DNA from: Pseudonocardia xinjiangensis
GTDB lineage: Bacteria > Actinomycetota > Actinomycetes > Mycobacteriales > Pseudonocardiaceae
Reading direction: 5' to 3'
Assembly (NCBI RefSeq): GCF_012911925.1
Contig: NZ_JAAXKY010000012.1
Coordinates: forward strand, 1-64,000
Length of the DNA stretch: 64,000 bases
In this document: piece after piece, positions 18,788 through 28,516 of the stretch
How the letters are laid out: each line of letters starts with the position of its first letter
Position numbering within the stretch: the first letter of the stretch is position 1
Notes under the pieces: generated by a model
Told to the model about the DNA's origin: nothing
Seen by the model: the letters and a program-made list of their open reading frames with translations, nothing else
Database searches by the model: none
Made by a program: the position numbers and the translations under genes

Positions 18788-19990
18788 TCAGATGAAGGCG
18801 CTGTGGCCGGTGATCGCCCGGCCCACCACCAGGGTGTTGATCTGGCGGGTGCCTTCGAACGAGTAGAGGGCCTCGGCGTCGGCGAAGAACTTCGCCACCC
18901 CGTAGTCGAGGACCACGCCGTTGCCCCCGACCACCTCGCGGGCGAGCGCGACGGTCTCGCGCATCCGGCTCGTGCAGAACTCCTTGGCGAGCGCGGCGTG
19001 CTCGTCGCGGGCCTCCCCCGCGTCCTGCAGCTGCGCGAGCCGGACCGCCATCCCGAACGAGGCGGTGATGTTGCCCAGCATCCGGACCAGGAGGTCCTGC
19101 ACGAGCTGGAACCCCGCGATCGGACGGCCGAACTGCTCGCGTTCCTTCGCATACGCCAGCGCGACCTCGTAGGCGGCCATCATCGTGCCGGTGGAGCCCC
19201 ACGCCACTCCCCCACGGGTACGCCGCAGCACCTTGTTGGTGTCGGCGAAGGAGCCGGCGTTCTGCAGCCGGTCGGACTCGGGCACGCGACAGTCCTGGAG
19301 CACGATGTCGGCGTTCTGCACGGTGCGCAGCGCGACCTTGTTCTCGATCTTGCTGGTGGTCATGCCGGGGTTGTCCTGCGCCACGACGAAGCCCTTCACG
19401 GAGTCGTCGGCGACGTCGCGGGCCCAGATCACGACGAGGTCGGCGAAGGTCCCGTTGCCGATCCAGCGCTTCTCACCATCGAGCACCCACTCCGCGTCCG
19501 GTCCGGAGCCCACGCGGCGGGCGGTGGTCCGCAGCCCGCGGGCGACGTCCGACCCGCCGTCGGGCTCCGTGAGGCCGAACGCACCGATCCGCTCCATCCG
19601 CGCCATGGCAGGCAACCAGCGCGCCCGCTGCTCGGCCGAGCCGCACAGGTCGATGCTGCCCATCGCGAGGCCGTTGTGGATGCCGAAGAAGCTGTTCATC
19701 GACGGGTCGGTGTGGGCGATCTCCAGTGCGACGAACCCGATCAGCAGGCGACGGGCGGCCGGGCCGTCCAGGTCGTCGTAGGGCAGGGCGGCGATGTCCA
19801 GCGCGGCGAACCCCGGTACGAGGTGGTGCGGGAACTCGGCGCGCGTCCAGTGCTCGACGGCGACCGGCGCCACCTCGGTGCGCAGGAACTCCCGCACCCG
19901 GGCCACCACCTCGTGCTCCTCGTCGGTGAGGAGGTCGGCGTAGCGGAAGAAGTCGCCGAGGAGCGGAGCGGTACCGGTCGCTGGGTCCAT
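18788..19990 (-). CDS. Acyl-CoA dehydrogenase, glutaryl-CoA dehydrogenase-like
   Basis: 400 residues. FAD-dependent acyl-CoA dehydrogenase: N-terminal helical domain (RVREFLRTEVAPVAVEHW), middle beta domain with FGLTEPDGGSDVARGL and GEKRWIGNGTFADL, C-terminal helical domain with AKEREQFGRPIAGFQLVQ. The catalytic Glu is in YSFEGTRQINTLVVGRAITG, the arrangement of the glutaryl-CoA dehydrogenase group. Substrate is uncertain: glutaryl-CoA decarboxylation or another short-chain acyl-CoA. Divergent from a GntR regulator 57 bases away, which may control it. Confidence 0.88.
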   Translation of the reverse strand: MDPATGTAPLLGDFFRYADLLTDEEHEVVARVREFLRTEVAPVAVEHWTRAEFPHHLVPGFAALDIAALPYDDLDGPAARRLLIGFVALEIAHTDPSMNSFFGIHNGLAMGSIDLCGSAEQRARWLPAMARMERIGAFGLTEPDGGSDVARGLRTTARRVGSGPDAEWVLDGEKRWIGNGTFADLVVIWARDVADDSVKGFVVAQDNPGMTTSKIENKVALRTVQNADIVLQDCRVPESDRLQNAGSFADTNKVLRRTRGGVAWGSTGTMMAAYEVALAYAKEREQFGRPIAGFQLVQDLLVRMLGNITASFGMAVRLAQLQDAGEARDEHAALAKEFCTSRMRETVALAREVVGGNGVVLDYGVAKFFADAEALYSFEGTRQINTLVVGRAITGHSAFI

Positions 19991-20047
19991 ACCCGACGAT
20001 CGCACCGGCCCGAGGGCTCGGCAACCGCCGCGGCCTACCCTGGGAGC

Positions 20048-20836
20048 GTGTCGACGGAGCTGCTCGATCGCGCCCCCACCCTGGAACGTCGCCACGGGCT
20101 GCCGGTGCACGCGCAGATCGAGCAGTGGCTCATGGACGAGATCACGCACGGCCAGATCGCCACCGGCGACCGGCTGCCCGGGGAGCGCGCACTGGCGGCC
20201 GCGCTGCGGGTGAGCCGCATGACGTTGCGGCAGGCACTGGACGGGCTCGCCCGCCGCGGGGTGCTCGTCCGGCTGCCGGGACGCACGGGCGGGGCGTTCG
20301 TGGCGGAGCCCAAGATCGACTGTGATCTCACGGGCCTGGCCGGGTTCACCGAGCAGATGCGGCGGGCGCACCGGCGCGCCGGGGCCGAGGTGCTGTCCGC
20401 GCGGACGGTGGCCGCCGAGGAGACGGTCGCGGCGGCGCTGCGGATGCCGCCGGGCACGGCGGTGCACGAGCTCGTGCGGGTGCGCTCGGCGGACGGCACG
20501 CCACTCGCGCTGGAACGGTCCTGGTTCCCGGCCGAGCACCTCCCCGGCCTGCTCGACCACCCGCTGACCGGGTCGATCTACGACCTGCTCTCGCTGCAGT
20601 TCCGGCTCGCCCCGCACACCGCCGTGGAGTACCTGGAGTCGGTCAGCGCCGACGCCGCCGACGCCGACGCGCTCGGGGTCCCCCGAGGCACGGCGCTGAT
20701 GAGCGTGGAGCGGGTGGCCCAATCGGTGGCCGGGCTGCCCGTGGAGTTCGCCCGCGACGTCTACCGCGCCGACCGCGTCCGGCTGATGGTGCGCACCGAC
20801 ATCCAGGAGCGGCGCCGGCAGCACCCGGGCGGCTAG
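20048..20836 (+). CDS. GntR/HutC-family regulator with UTRA ligand domain
   Basis: 262 residues. The winged helix (about 18-85) shows GDRLPGERALAAALRVSRMT and TLRQALDGLARRGVLVR; the UTRA effector domain follows (about 95-245: ELVRVRSADGTPLALERSWF, GSIYDLLSLQFRL). It is a ligand-responsive repressor of the HutC subgroup. GTG start. It is divergent from the acyl-CoA dehydrogenase, its likely target, and its end overlaps the convergent hydrolase gene by four bases. Effector unknown. Confidence 0.9.
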   Translation: MSTELLDRAPTLERRHGLPVHAQIEQWLMDEITHGQIATGDRLPGERALAAALRVSRMTLRQALDGLARRGVLVRLPGRTGGAFVAEPKIDCDLTGLAGFTEQMRRAHRRAGAEVLSARTVAAEETVAAALRMPPGTAVHELVRVRSADGTPLALERSWFPAEHLPGLLDHPLTGSIYDLLSLQFRLAPHTAVEYLESVSADAADADALGVPRGTALMSVERVAQSVAGLPVEFARDVYRADRVRLMVRTDIQERRRQHPGG

Positions 20837-21714
20837 TGCGGCGTGGCCTGCTGCCCGGCCAGCCGGACGACGGCCGCGGCGATGGCAGGCGACTGCTCCT
20901 CCGGCAGGAAGTGCCGGGCGCGCAGCTGAGTGGCGCTCTCCACTCCCAATGCGTCCTGCACCGCGCGGCGGCGGTTCTCCCCGAGCGCGGGGTCGTACTG
21001 CCCCCACACCACCTGCGCCGGGTACGGCCGGGAACGCAGGCCCTTGTAGAAGAAGGCCTGTTTCGCCTCCGTCAGCTCGAACCCGCGCATGATCCGCAGG
21101 AACGCCCGCCCGCCGTCCTCGCGCTTGAGCAACGCGAAGTAGGCGTCGATCTCCGAGCTGTCCATGGCGGTCTGGTCGGCCAGCCCCACGTGGCGGAAGA
21201 GCCAGCGGGAGCCGGGAGGGCGCAGTCCCGCGAGCCAGGCCTCCCCGACGGTGGGGATCGCGAAGGGTTGCATCGACCACGGGCGCCGGAACACCGCGAC
21301 GTCGACGGGCGAGTTGAGCACGGTCAGCGAGAGCACCCGCTCCGGGTGGGTGATGGCCCATTCGAACCCGATCGGCCCGCCGATGTCGTGCACGACCAGA
21401 TGGCACCGATCGATCCCCAGCGCGTCGACCGCGTGGCCGGTCCACTCCGCGAGGCCGCTCCAGGAGTAGTTGAACCCCACCGGGCGATCGGCCAGGCCGA
21501 GGCCGGGAAAGTCGAACGCGACGCCCCGCAGTCCGCGACCGGCGAACTCCGGCACGAGCTTGCGGAAGAGGAACGAGCTTGCCGGGACGCCGTGCAGGCA
21601 CACCACCGGCGGTCCGTCGCCCCGGTCGAGAACGAAGCTCCGCACCCCGTCGGCCTCGAAGTCGCGACCGGACGAGCGGTGCCTCTCCACCACGTCGGCG
21701 ACAGTGCGCAACAC
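20833..21714 (-). CDS. Alpha/beta hydrolase with aspartate nucleophile (haloalkane dehalogenase/epoxide hydrolase-like)
   Basis: 293 residues. Oxyanion region CLHGVPASSFLFRKL, nucleophile elbow VVHDIGGPIGFEWA with Asp as nucleophile, and a C-terminal acid/base pair around WGQYDPALG and ARHFLPEEQSP. An Asp nucleophile points to dehalogenases or epoxide hydrolases rather than esterases. The residue after it is Ile, not the halide-binding Trp of classical haloalkane dehalogenases, so substrate is open. GTG start with AGGGGGG upstream. Divergent from the second hydrolase, with a 244-base intergenic region holding the palindrome CTCGAATTCGAG at 21791. Confidence 0.8.
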   Translation of the reverse strand: MLRTVADVVERHRSSGRDFEADGVRSFVLDRGDGPPVVCLHGVPASSFLFRKLVPEFAGRGLRGVAFDFPGLGLADRPVGFNYSWSGLAEWTGHAVDALGIDRCHLVVHDIGGPIGFEWAITHPERVLSLTVLNSPVDVAVFRRPWSMQPFAIPTVGEAWLAGLRPPGSRWLFRHVGLADQTAMDSSEIDAYFALLKREDGGRAFLRIMRGFELTEAKQAFFYKGLRSRPYPAQVVWGQYDPALGENRRRAVQDALGVESATQLRARHFLPEEQSPAIAAAVVRLAGQQATPH

Positions 21715-21958
21715 AAATCCCCCCTTGTGGGAACAAATCCCATTCCGCCGATATCGGACCAGCCCCCGGGAATAGTCGGGAGATCGGCGACTCGAATTCG
21801 AGACTACCCACTCGACCCACTCCACGACGCCCGTGAATCGCAGTGGGAGGCTTGCCGCTCCAGCCCATTTTCCATCCCGCGGACGGTCGCCGGAGCTCGA
21901 CCGATGAGCATCGAGCGCCCAGCAGGTCTCAGAGAGGACCGACGGAAGGAATGGCGTG

Positions 21959-22804
21959 ATGGCCGCGGGATATGTGGACACCAACGGAGTGACGTTGTGG
22001 TACGAGGAGCTGGGCCGGCCGGACGGGACGCCGGTGCTCCTGGTGATGGGAGGCGGGGCGTCGGTGCTCTGGTGGCCACGTGAGCTGATCGAGGGCCTCG
22101 TCGGCGCCGGGTACCGGGTCGTGCGGTTCGACAACCGGGACGTCGGGCTGTCCACCCACATCGACTGGGCCAGTGCGCCGTACGGGATCGGGGACATGGC
22201 CTCCGATGCGGTCGGCGTGCTCGACGCCCTCGGCATCGCCGCCGCCCACCTCGTCGGTGTGTCGGTGGGCGGGATGGTCGTCCAGGTCGCGGCCCTGGAA
22301 CATCCCGACCGCGTGCGTTCCTTGACGCTCATCAGCTCCACACCCGGGCCGGACCCCCGCCTGTCGCCGGGTGACGGTTCCGTGTTCGCCGGCCTCGACC
22401 GCCCCGTCGAGACCGACGAGGACCTGGCCGACCTGGAGGTCGACTTCTGCCGCGCCGTGGCGGGCAGCCGGTTCGCGTTCGACGAGCGGTACTACCGCGA
22501 GATCGCCGTCGCCGATCACGCCCGTGGCACGAACCCGGCGGCCAACGCCCCCTCGGCGTCCTCACGCATCGACGATCTCGCCCGGATCCAGGTACCGACC
22601 CTCGTCGTCCACGGCACCGAGGACCCGATCTATCCCTACGACCATGCCGAGGTCCTCGCCGAGGGCATCCCGGCGGCCACGCTGGTCACGTGGGACGGCG
22701 TCGGCCACGAGCAACCCCCTCAGCTCGTCCCCGAGCTGACCCGGCTGATCACCGGCCATGTGCACGCGGCGGGCCGAGGCGACCCGAGCGGCTACCGATG
22801 CTGA
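21959..22804 (+). CDS. Alpha/beta hydrolase (serine)
   Basis: 281 residues. Typical fold markers: [31 protein letters not shown], nucleophile elbow [13 protein letters not shown] (Ser), late acid [15 protein letters not shown] and catalytic His in [10 protein letters not shown]. The [11 protein letters not shown] segment is common in esterases close to the anthracycline methylesterase RdmC and to a broad actinobacterial hydrolase group. GGAAGGA stands eight bases before the ATG. RecQ follows 25 bases later but is probably independent. Confidence 0.85.
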   Translation: MAAGYVDTNGVTLWYEELGRPDGTPVLLVMGGGASVLWWPRELIEGLVGAGYRVVRFDNRDVGLSTHIDWASAPYGIGDMASDAVGVLDALGIAAAHLVGVSVGGMVVQVAALEHPDRVRSLTLISSTPGPDPRLSPGDGSVFAGLDRPVETDEDLADLEVDFCRAVAGSRFAFDERYYREIAVADHARGTNPAANAPSASSRIDDLARIQVPTLVVHGTEDPIYPYDHAEVLAEGIPAATLVTWDGVGHEQPPQLVPELTRLITGHVHAAGRGDPSGYRC

Positions 22805-22829
22805 CGGGGCCGGCGCCTACGATCGCCGG

Positions 22830-24647
22830 GTGACGCTCCCCCGGACCGCCGACGCGCAGCAGGTGCTCCACCGGGTCTTCGGCTACGACACGTTCCGCGG
22901 GAACCAGCAGGAGATCATCGAGCACGTCTGCGGAGGCGGCGACGCCCTCGTGCTCATGCCCACCGGTGGCGGCAAGTCGCTGTGCTACCAGATCCCCGCC
23001 CTGGTCCGCGACGGAGTCGGGGTGGTCGTCTCCCCCCTGATCGCGCTCATGCAGGACCAGGTGGACGCCCTCCTCGCGCTCGGCGTCCGGGCGGGGTTCC
23101 TCAACTCGACCCAGGGGCCCGACGAGCGGCGCGCCGTCGAGGCCGCGTTCCTCTCCGGGGAGCTCGACCTGCTCTACCTCGCCCCGGAGCGGCTGCGGGT
23201 GGAGTCCACCCTGCGCCTGCTGGAGCGGGGCCGGATCGCGCTGTTCGCCATCGACGAGGCCCACTGCGTGGCCCAGTGGGGCCACGACTTCCGCCCCGAC
23301 TACCTCGCGCTCTCACAGCTGCACGAGCGCTGGCCCGACGTGCCCCGCATCGCGCTCACCGCCACCGCCACGGAGGCCACCCACGCCGAGATCGCCGGGC
23401 GGCTGAACCTCGAGGGCGCCCGGCACTTCGTCGCGAGCTTCGACCGGCCCAACATCCAGTACCGGATCGCGCCGAAGGACGAGCCCCGCCGCCAGCTGCT
23501 CCACCTGCTGCGCACCGAGCATCCCGGCGACGCCGGCATCGTCTACTGCCTCTCCCGCAACTCGGTCGACAAGACCGCCGAGTTCCTCGTGGCCCAGGGG
23601 CTCACGGCGCTGCCGTACCACGCCGGTCTCGACGCCGGCACGCGCGCGGCCAACCAGTCGCGGTTCCTGCGCGAGGACGGCGTGATCATGGTCGCCACCA
23701 TCGCGTTCGGCATGGGCATCGACAAGCCCGACGTCCGCTTCGTCGCGCACCTGGACCTGCCCAAGTCGGTGGAGGGCTACTACCAGGAGACCGGCCGCGC
23801 CGGGCGCGACGGGCTGCCGTCCACGGCCTGGCTGGCCTACGGGCTCGCCGATGTCGTGCAGCAGCGCAAGATGATCGACGACTCCGAGGGCGACCTGGCC
23901 CACCGCCGCCGCCTCGCCCAGCACCTCGACGCGATGCTCGCGCTCTGCGAGACCGTCGAGTGCCGGCGGGTGCAGCTGCTCAACTACTTCGGGCAGCAGG
24001 GCAAGCCGTGTGGCAACTGCGACACCTGCCTCGCTCCGCCCGAGTCGTGGGACGGCACGGTCGCCGCGCAGAAGGTGCTCTCCACGGTGTTCCGGCTCGA
24101 CCGGGAGCGCCACCAGAAGTTCGGGGCCGGGCAGATCGTCGACATCCTGCTCGGGAAGCGCACCGCGAAGGTCGAGCAGTTCGACCACCACTCGCTCACC
24201 GTGTTCGGTGTGGGCACCGAACTGGGAGAGGGTGAGTGGCGCGGGGTCATCCGGCAGCTGATGGCGCAGGGCCTGCTGGCCGTCGAGGGCAACTACCAGA
24301 CCTTCGTGCTCACCGAGGCCAGCCGGGGGGTGCTGCGGGGTGAGCGACAGGTCATGCTGCGGCGCGACCCGAAACGCCAGGCGCAGGGGCGCACGCGTTC
24401 CGCACGGGCCCCGCAGGTGGAGCTGCCCGCCGCGGCCGCGCCGGTGTTCGAGCGGCTGCGGGCCTGGCGCGGGTCCGCGGCGAAGGAGCAGGGCGTACCC
24501 GCCTACGTGATCTTCCACGACGCCACACTGCGGGAGATCGCCACGCGGATGCCCGCCACCACCGCGGAGCTGGGCACCATCAGCGGGATCGGGGAGAACA
24601 AGCTCGCGAAGTACGGCGCGCAGGTGCTCGAGGCGCTCGCGGGCTGA
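22830..24647 (+). CDS. recQ: ATP-dependent DNA helicase RecQ
   Basis: 605 residues. 3'-5' DNA helicase for recombination and fork repair. Helicase core: Walker [20 protein letters not shown] box [20 protein letters not shown], motif [10 protein letters not shown], motif [14 protein letters not shown]. The RQC zinc site uses [17 protein letters not shown] with CGNCDTC. A winged helix follows, and an HRDC domain closes the protein ([26 protein letters not shown]). Length matches E. coli RecQ. GTG start as placed by the conserved N terminus. Confidence 0.97.
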   Translation: MTLPRTADAQQVLHRVFGYDTFRGNQQEIIEHVCGGGDALVLMPTGGGKSLCYQIPALVRDGVGVVVSPLIALMQDQVDALLALGVRAGFLNSTQGPDERRAVEAAFLSGELDLLYLAPERLRVESTLRLLERGRIALFAIDEAHCVAQWGHDFRPDYLALSQLHERWPDVPRIALTATATEATHAEIAGRLNLEGARHFVASFDRPNIQYRIAPKDEPRRQLLHLLRTEHPGDAGIVYCLSRNSVDKTAEFLVAQGLTALPYHAGLDAGTRAANQSRFLREDGVIMVATIAFGMGIDKPDVRFVAHLDLPKSVEGYYQETGRAGRDGLPSTAWLAYGLADVVQQRKMIDDSEGDLAHRRRLAQHLDAMLALCETVECRRVQLLNYFGQQGKPCGNCDTCLAPPESWDGTVAAQKVLSTVFRLDRERHQKFGAGQIVDILLGKRTAKVEQFDHHSLTVFGVGTELGEGEWRGVIRQLMAQGLLAVEGNYQTFVLTEASRGVLRGERQVMLRRDPKRQAQGRTRSARAPQVELPAAAAPVFERLRAWRGSAAKEQGVPAYVIFHDATLREIATRMPATTAELGTISGIGENKLAKYGAQVLEALAG

Positions 24648-24669
24648 GCTCAGGTGCGGTCTCCCGAGG

Positions 24670-25008
24670 TCAGGGGGCCGACACCCCCTCCTCGATCACG
24701 TAAGCCGTGGTCTTCGAACGGTCCAGGAACCGGGCCTCGTCCTCGGCGATCGCGGGAATGCCCAGGCTGGAGATCCAGTTCTCGAACCCGGAGCGGTCGT
24801 CCCACACCGTCTCCGTGACCACGTCGAACCCGATGGCCGGTGACTCGAGGTTGGCCGCATCGCCGCGGGAGAGATAGTTGCGCTTGTACACCCTCGGCAG
24901 CGGCGCATGGCTCAGCACGAGCGGTACGTGATGGTTCTCGTAGTAGTCGATGAACTCCTCGCGACTGAGGTCCGCACGCTTGGTCAGGTAGGCGAAGACC
25001 TTGAACAT
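24670..25008 (-). CDS. EthD-domain protein
   Basis: 112 residues. Dimeric alpha/beta barrel of the EthD type: MFKVFAYLTKRADLSREEFI, then DYYENHHVPLVLSHAPL with the conserved HHVPL, and a C-terminal RFLDRSKTTAYV. EthD proteins accompany oxidative degradation pathways and often act as small isomerases or cyclases; the exact role here is unknown. Start ATG has AGGA eight bases upstream. It lies 86 bases downstream of the aldo/keto reductase on the same strand and may be co-transcribed. Convergent with recQ. Confidence 0.85.
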   Translation of the reverse strand: MFKVFAYLTKRADLSREEFIDYYENHHVPLVLSHAPLPRVYKRNYLSRGDAANLESPAIGFDVVTETVWDDRSGFENWISSLGIPAIAEDEARFLDRSKTTAYVIEEGVSAP

Positions 25009-25094
25009 CGTTGATCCTTCCGATTCTGCAAGGTCGTCACACCGGCCGACCTGCGCACTGTGGAGCCGTAGTGCTGTGAGGAGGAGCGGGACCT

Positions 25095-25940
25095 CTAGAG
25101 CATCTCCAACGGCTGGGGGCGCCGCGGTGGTGGGAATGCCGCGTCCAGCGTCTCCAGGTCGTCGGCGGTGAGGGCCAGGTCGCGGGCGGCGGCGTTCTCC
25201 CGGACGTGCTCGGGGTCGGCGGCTTTCGGGATCGCGATCATGGCATCCCGGTGCAGTACCCACGCCAGTGCCACCTGGGCGGGCGTCGCCCCGTGCCGCC
25301 GGGCCACCTCGGTCAGCCCGGGTTCGCCGAGCAGCCTGCCCTGCTCGATCGGCGAGTAGGCCATCACCGGCACGCGGTGCTCACCGCACCACGGCAGCAG
25401 GTCGTACTCCGGACCGCGGCGGGTCAAGTTGTAGAGCACCTGGTCGGTAGCCACGGCGTGGCCGCCCGGCAGGCCGTACAGCTGCTCCATGTCGTCCCGG
25501 TCGAGGTTGCTCACCCCCCAGTACCGGATCGCGCCGGCGTCGAACAGGTCGGCGAACCCGGCGAGCGTCTCGGCGAGGGGGACCCGGCCGCGCCAGTGCA
25601 GCAGGTACAGATCGATCCGGTCGGTGCGCAGCCGCCGCAGGCTCTCCTGGCAGGCGCGCACGGTGCCGGCGCGGGTGGCGTGGTGGGGCAGCACCTTGTC
25701 CACCAGGAACACCTCGTCGCGACGGCCGGCGACGGCCTCCCCGACCAGCTCCTCCGACGCGCCGTCGCCGTACATCTCCGCCGTGTCGACCACGCTCAGG
25801 CCGAGGTCGAGGCCCAGGCGCAGCGCCGCGATCTCGTCGGCGCGGCGCCGGGGATCGTCGCCCAGGTACCACGTGCCCTGGCCGAGCGCCGCCACCTGTT
25901 CGCCCGACGGCAACGTGACGACGTGGGGACCGGTCACCAT
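25095..25940 (-). CDS. Aldo/keto reductase
   Basis: 281 residues, NAD(P)H-dependent reductase with a TIM-barrel fold. The catalytic tetrad is recognisable: Asp in VVDTAEMYGDGASEELVG, Tyr in the same segment, Lys in FLVDKVLPHH and His in LYLLHWRGRVP. The C-terminal cofactor loop is IAIPKAADPEHVRENA. GGAGG stands five bases before the ATG. Substrate not predictable. It starts about 70 bases from the end of the dimethylglycine-oxidase-like gene, same strand. Confidence 0.9.
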   Translation of the reverse strand: MVTGPHVVTLPSGEQVAALGQGTWYLGDDPRRRADEIAALRLGLDLGLSVVDTAEMYGDGASEELVGEAVAGRRDEVFLVDKVLPHHATRAGTVRACQESLRRLRTDRIDLYLLHWRGRVPLAETLAGFADLFDAGAIRYWGVSNLDRDDMEQLYGLPGGHAVATDQVLYNLTRRGPEYDLLPWCGEHRVPVMAYSPIEQGRLLGEPGLTEVARRHGATPAQVALAWVLHRDAMIAIPKAADPEHVRENAAARDLALTADDLETLDAAFPPPRRPQPLEML

Positions 25941-26010
25941 CTGCACCTCCGTTGTCGCGGCTCCCCGCCATTCTGGCCGCAACCACGGTGACCCCGGCGC
26001 GGGGACGCCC

Positions 26011-28464
26011 TCAGCCGTCGGCGCGGATGCGCTCGCCCTTCGGGTCGTAGAGGACCGACGCCGCGACAGCGCCGTCCACCCACGTCCCGTCGACCTGCAC
26101 CGCCACCGGCGCCCCCTCGGGGGTGCCGGCGGGCAGGTAGGCGTAGGCGAGGGAACGGGCCACCGTGTAGCCGTAGCCGCCGGAGGTGACCTGGCCGACG
26201 ACCTCGTCCCCGACCCGCACGGGCTCCCCGCCCAGGGCGACCGCGCGGGGATCGTCGAGCACGAGGCAGCGCAGCCTCCGGGCGACCCCGCGCGCCCGGG
26301 CGGCCAGCAGTGCCCCGCGCCCGGCGAACTCCCCGTCGCGGCGCACGGCGAAGCCCAGGCCGGCCTCGTCGGGGGTGGTCTCGGGGCCGATGTCGGACCC
26401 CCACACGCGGTAGCCCTTCTCCAGCCGCAGGCTCTCGATCGCGCGGTAGCCGCCGGGGCGCAGCCCGTGGGGCGCGCCGGCCTCCACGAGCGTGGTCCAC
26501 AGCGCGGCGCCGTACTCGGTGGAGCAGTAGAGCTCGAAGCCCAGCTCCCCGACGAACGTCACCCGCAGCGCGCGCACCGGGACGTCCCCGACCGTGGTCT
26601 CGCGCATCGACGGGTACGGGAAGTCGGCATTGGCCAGCGACGCGGGCGTCAGGGGGGCGAGGACCTCGCGGGAGCGCGGCCCCCACAGCCCGAAGCACGC
26701 CCAGGCGCCGGTCACGTCGGCCAGCCGCAACGCGGCACCGGTGCGCCGGGCCTGGCGGCGCAGCCAGCCGAGGTCGTGCGGCCCGAACGCCGTGCCCGTC
26801 ACCACGAGGAACTCCTCGGGGCCCACCCGGGTGACGGTCACGTCCATCTCGATGCCGCCACGGTCGTTGAGCGCCTGCGTGTAGACGACGGCGCCGGGCT
26901 CGCGGTCGGTCCGCCCGGCGAAGACGTGCCGGCAGAACGCCGCCGCGTCCGGCCCGGAGATCTCGATCTTCGAGAACGAGCTCTCGTCGAACAGGCCTGC
27001 TGCCTCCCGGACGGCGAGGTGCTCGGTCTCGACGCAGGGCGACCAGTGCCGCCCGGCCCAGCCCCGGGGGCGCAGCTCCTCGGAGCCGGGCTCGGAGTAG
27101 TGGTTGACCCGCTCCCAACCGGCCTTCTCCCCGAACACGGCGCCGTGCGCCGCGTGCCACGGGTAGGCGGGCGAGGTGCGCAACGGGCGCCCCGCCGTCC
27201 GTTCCGCGGCCGGGTACCGGATGTCGTAGTAGCTCTCGTAGTTCTCCCGCACCCGCGCGAGCGTGTAGCCGGGCGAGCGGTAGTGCCGGTGGCCGAAGCG
27301 GCGCACGTCCATGTGCCACAGGTCGAGACCGGGGTCGCCGTCGAGGATCCAGGCGGCCAGCACGCGCCCGATGCCCCCGGCACCGGCGATGCCGTGCGCG
27401 CAGAATCCGGCGGCGACGAAGAACCCGGCCACCTCGGTCTCACCGAGGCAGAACTCGTTGTCCGGGGTGAACGCCTCCGGCCCATTGATCATCGACGCCA
27501 CGCCCGTGTCGGCGAGCACCGGGAACCGGACCTGGGAGTTCTCGAGGATCTCCTCGAACCGCTCCCAGTCCGGCGGGAGCAGCTTGCCGTTGAAGTCGGC
27601 CGGGACGGCGTCGAGCGATCGCGGGGTGGCCGTCCAGGGCGCGCTGTGACGCTCGTAGCCGCCCATCACCAGCCCGTCGATCTCCTGGCGGTAGTAGACG
27701 AGCAGGTCGGGGTCGCGCAGCGACGGCAGCGGGTGGTCGGGCAGGGTGCCTGCCGGGAGCGGGGCCGTCACGACGTACTGGTGCGACATCGGCACCACGG
27801 GCACCCGCACGTCGACCAGCCGGGCGATCTCGGCGGCGAACATGCCGCCGCAGTCGACGACGACCTCGCACTCGACGTCGCCGCGGTCGGTGCGCACGCG
27901 GGTGACCCGGCCGCCGTCGGTGTCGATGCCGACCACCCTGGTCCGCTGGGCGATCGTCACACCCCCCTCGCGGGCGAGCGCGGCGAGCGCGTAGCAGAGC
28001 CGGGCGGGGTCGACCTGGCCGTCGGTGGGCGTGTACGCGGCGCCGAGCACCCCCTCGACCGACATCAGCGGGAACAGCTCCCGTGCCTCGTCGGCCGAGA
28101 TGAGCTCCAGTGGCAGCCCTGATCGCTGCGCCCAGCCCGCCTGCCTGCGGATCTCCTCGAGCCGGGCGGGTGAGGACGCGAGCCGCAACGACCCCGACTC
28201 CACCCACCCCGGGGCGTGCTCGCTCTCCTGCAACCTGCGGTAGAGCTCGACCGACCAGCCGTTGATCGTGGTGAGCGCCGGGTCGGACCGCAGCTGCCCG
28301 ACCAGGCCGGCCGAGTGGAACGTGGACCCGCTCGTGAGCTCGGCGCGCTCGACGAGCAGCACGTCCCGCTCGCCGCGCTCGGCGAGGTGGAACGCCACGC
28401 TCGTGCCGCCCACTCCCCCACCGATCACCACGACGCGGGCCCGCCCGGGGAGCGCTTGCACCAT
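26011..28464 (-). CDS. FAD-dependent dimethylglycine/sarcosine oxidase-like protein with GcvT domain
   Basis: 817 residues in two parts. The N-terminal FAD oxidoreductase (about 8-430) has the dinucleotide motif VVVIGGGVGGTSVAFHLAE and the covalent-flavin histidine region TSGSTFHSAGLVGQL. The C-terminal half is an aminomethyltransferase (GcvT-like) domain that would bind tetrahydrofolate: FDESSFSKIEISGPDAAAF, FVGELGFELYCS, GYRAIESLRLEKGYRVWGSD. This is the layout of dimethylglycine oxidase/dehydrogenase, which demethylates glycine-betaine breakdown products and passes formaldehyde units to folate. Divergent from the choline-kinase-like operon (52 bases). Confidence 0.88.
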   Translation of the reverse strand: MVQALPGRARVVVIGGGVGGTSVAFHLAERGERDVLLVERAELTSGSTFHSAGLVGQLRSDPALTTINGWSVELYRRLQESEHAPGWVESGSLRLASSPARLEEIRRQAGWAQRSGLPLELISADEARELFPLMSVEGVLGAAYTPTDGQVDPARLCYALAALAREGGVTIAQRTRVVGIDTDGGRVTRVRTDRGDVECEVVVDCGGMFAAEIARLVDVRVPVVPMSHQYVVTAPLPAGTLPDHPLPSLRDPDLLVYYRQEIDGLVMGGYERHSAPWTATPRSLDAVPADFNGKLLPPDWERFEEILENSQVRFPVLADTGVASMINGPEAFTPDNEFCLGETEVAGFFVAAGFCAHGIAGAGGIGRVLAAWILDGDPGLDLWHMDVRRFGHRHYRSPGYTLARVRENYESYYDIRYPAAERTAGRPLRTSPAYPWHAAHGAVFGEKAGWERVNHYSEPGSEELRPRGWAGRHWSPCVETEHLAVREAAGLFDESSFSKIEISGPDAAAFCRHVFAGRTDREPGAVVYTQALNDRGGIEMDVTVTRVGPEEFLVVTGTAFGPHDLGWLRRQARRTGAALRLADVTGAWACFGLWGPRSREVLAPLTPASLANADFPYPSMRETTVGDVPVRALRVTFVGELGFELYCSTEYGAALWTTLVEAGAPHGLRPGGYRAIESLRLEKGYRVWGSDIGPETTPDEAGLGFAVRRDGEFAGRGALLAARARGVARRLRCLVLDDPRAVALGGEPVRVGDEVVGQVTSGGYGYTVARSLAYAYLPAGTPEGAPVAVQVDGTWVDGAVAASVLYDPKGERIRADG

Positions 28465-28516
28465 GCCCCGACCCTACGGTCTAGACCGTTCCCGGAGCGA
28501 GCCCTACGATCCTGCG

